This document shows positions 63,478 to 64,000 of a stretch of DNA of 64,000 nt, piece by piece. Each line of letters opens with the position of its first letter. Position 1 is the first letter of the stretch. Origin of the DNA: Cyclobacteriaceae bacterium (GTDB lineage: Bacteria; Bacteroidota; Bacteroidia; Cytophagales; Cyclobacteriaceae); assembly GCA_958296015.1 (NCBI GenBank), contig CATQIH010000035.1, positions 1 through 64,000 on the forward strand. The letters run 5' to 3'. The notes beneath the pieces were generated by a model. That model searched no databases. It had not been told where the DNA came from and worked only from the letters and a program-made list of their open reading frames with translations. The position numbers and the translations under genes were made by a program.

Positions 63478-64000
63478 CTATTCGAGCATACTTTCAAGGA
63501 TATTATTGGCGATATCTACGGTCTGTACATCATTAACAAATAATATCAGTCTTTTTTTGGTTTCTTTCATCTGACATCTTTTAGGATGCGCTTTCACAAA
63601 TTGGAGAATTTGGCCGAATACATCAGAATTGAAATACGCCTGGTTCTGAGAATCTACAAAATAGCATTTCATGGTGTCATGTTTTAAGGTAAGTTTCTCA
63701 AAACCCAGTTTTTCTGCTTTCCACCTAAGTCTCACGGTTCCTATCAGCACCATTACCTGCTCTGGAATGGGGCCAAACCGGTCTTCCAGCATTTGCATAA
63801 ACCCAGAAAGTTCTTCTTCGTTGTTCAGGTTATCCAGCTGAGAGTAGAACCGAAGACGTTCGGTGGTGCTGGCTACGTATTCTTCCGGAATCAAAATTTC
63901 AAGGTCGGTTTCAATAGAGCAATCCTGCACTACTGGTTTGACTACCTGATGCAGATCGTACGTAAATAGGTCTTTAAAATCTGACTCTTTTAATTCCTGC
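63478..64000 (-). CDS. mfd: 3' part of transcription-repair coupling factor Mfd
   Basis: The reading frame runs off the right edge. The visible 173 residues are the C-terminal end (D7/TRCF domain) of Mfd, the ATPase that removes RNA polymerase stalled at DNA lesions. The signature region is SIETDLEILIPEEYV, followed by RLRFYSQLDNLNNEEEL and DRFGPIPEQVMVLIG, all typical of the Mfd C-terminus. The helicase motifs lie beyond the window. GTG 63930 is only an internal codon, not the start. Confidence 0.93.
   Translation of the reverse strand, partial: QELKESDFKDLFTYDLHQVVKPVVQDCSIETDLEILIPEEYVASTTERLRFYSQLDNLNNEEELSGFMQMLEDRFGPIPEQVMVLIGTVRLRWKAEKLGFEKLTLKHDTMKCYFVDSQNQAYFNSDVFGQILQFVKAHPKRCQMKETKKRLILFVNDVQTVDIANNILESMLE

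Overview
The window looks like chromosomal DNA from a gliding, Gram-negative member of the Bacteroidota, probably class Cytophagia. The grounds are a GldJ-type gliding lipoprotein, PorT-like outer-membrane barrels, a DUF4175 protein, a BatA/DUF58 gene set, a Bacteroidota-style promoter (TTG, 19 bp, TAnnTTTG) ahead of the single tRNA, and the near absence of Shine-Dalgarno sequences. Genus and species cannot be told from the sequence alone.

Layout. 1-9.9 kb: UbiA-type prenyltransferase, a tandem repeat array, mazG, glmM, a cysteine desulfurase, a GT39-like glycosyltransferase, an outer-membrane barrel, deoC, a wrecked TPR histidine kinase and acylphosphatase. 10-20.5 kb: a 1664-residue TamB-like protein, a short DUF58/BatA operon, CorA and a PA0069-type radical SAM protein. 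20.5-23.9 kb: a gene graveyard around one intact serine protease lipoprotein, holding an orphan HigA antitoxin beside an internally deleted HigB, a second cysteine desulfurase with three lesions, and fragments of a coiled-coil protein, a DUF429-like protein and another antitoxin. 23.9-25.2 kb: a FIST-domain sensor and a small partner.

25.6-38.8 kb holds the most unusual gene set, all on the minus strand: a VWA-like lipoprotein, a four-helix membrane protein, a tubulin/FtsZ-like GTPase, an actin/Hsp70-fold (ASKHA) protein, a membrane coiled-coil protein and a MotA/ExbB/ZorA-like membrane protein with a long coiled coil. The set is split by a cargo block: a frameshifted or recoded AT-rich gene, a dead DUF433/MNT pair and a DUF5703-type hydrolase. 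I read the set as an uncharacterised envelope-anchored machine combining actin-like, tubulin-like and MotA-like parts. Its function is not known to me.

38.9-50.2 kb is mostly housekeeping: purE/purK, a MutS-like ATPase, lysA, an S41 peptidase, tRNA-Val with an AlbA_2 gene beside it, and recQ. 52.1-56.5 kb looks like the chromosome origin region: an AT-rich gene-free stretch with about nine DnaA-box-like sites and a large inverted repeat, with mnmG close by and a 14/16 match to parS just ahead of mnmG. To the right are ybeY, an RsbW-like kinase, DUF4175, comF, gldJ and the 3' end of mfd.

Coordinates, starts and lesions were read by eye. Family names rest on recognised motifs and not on database searches.
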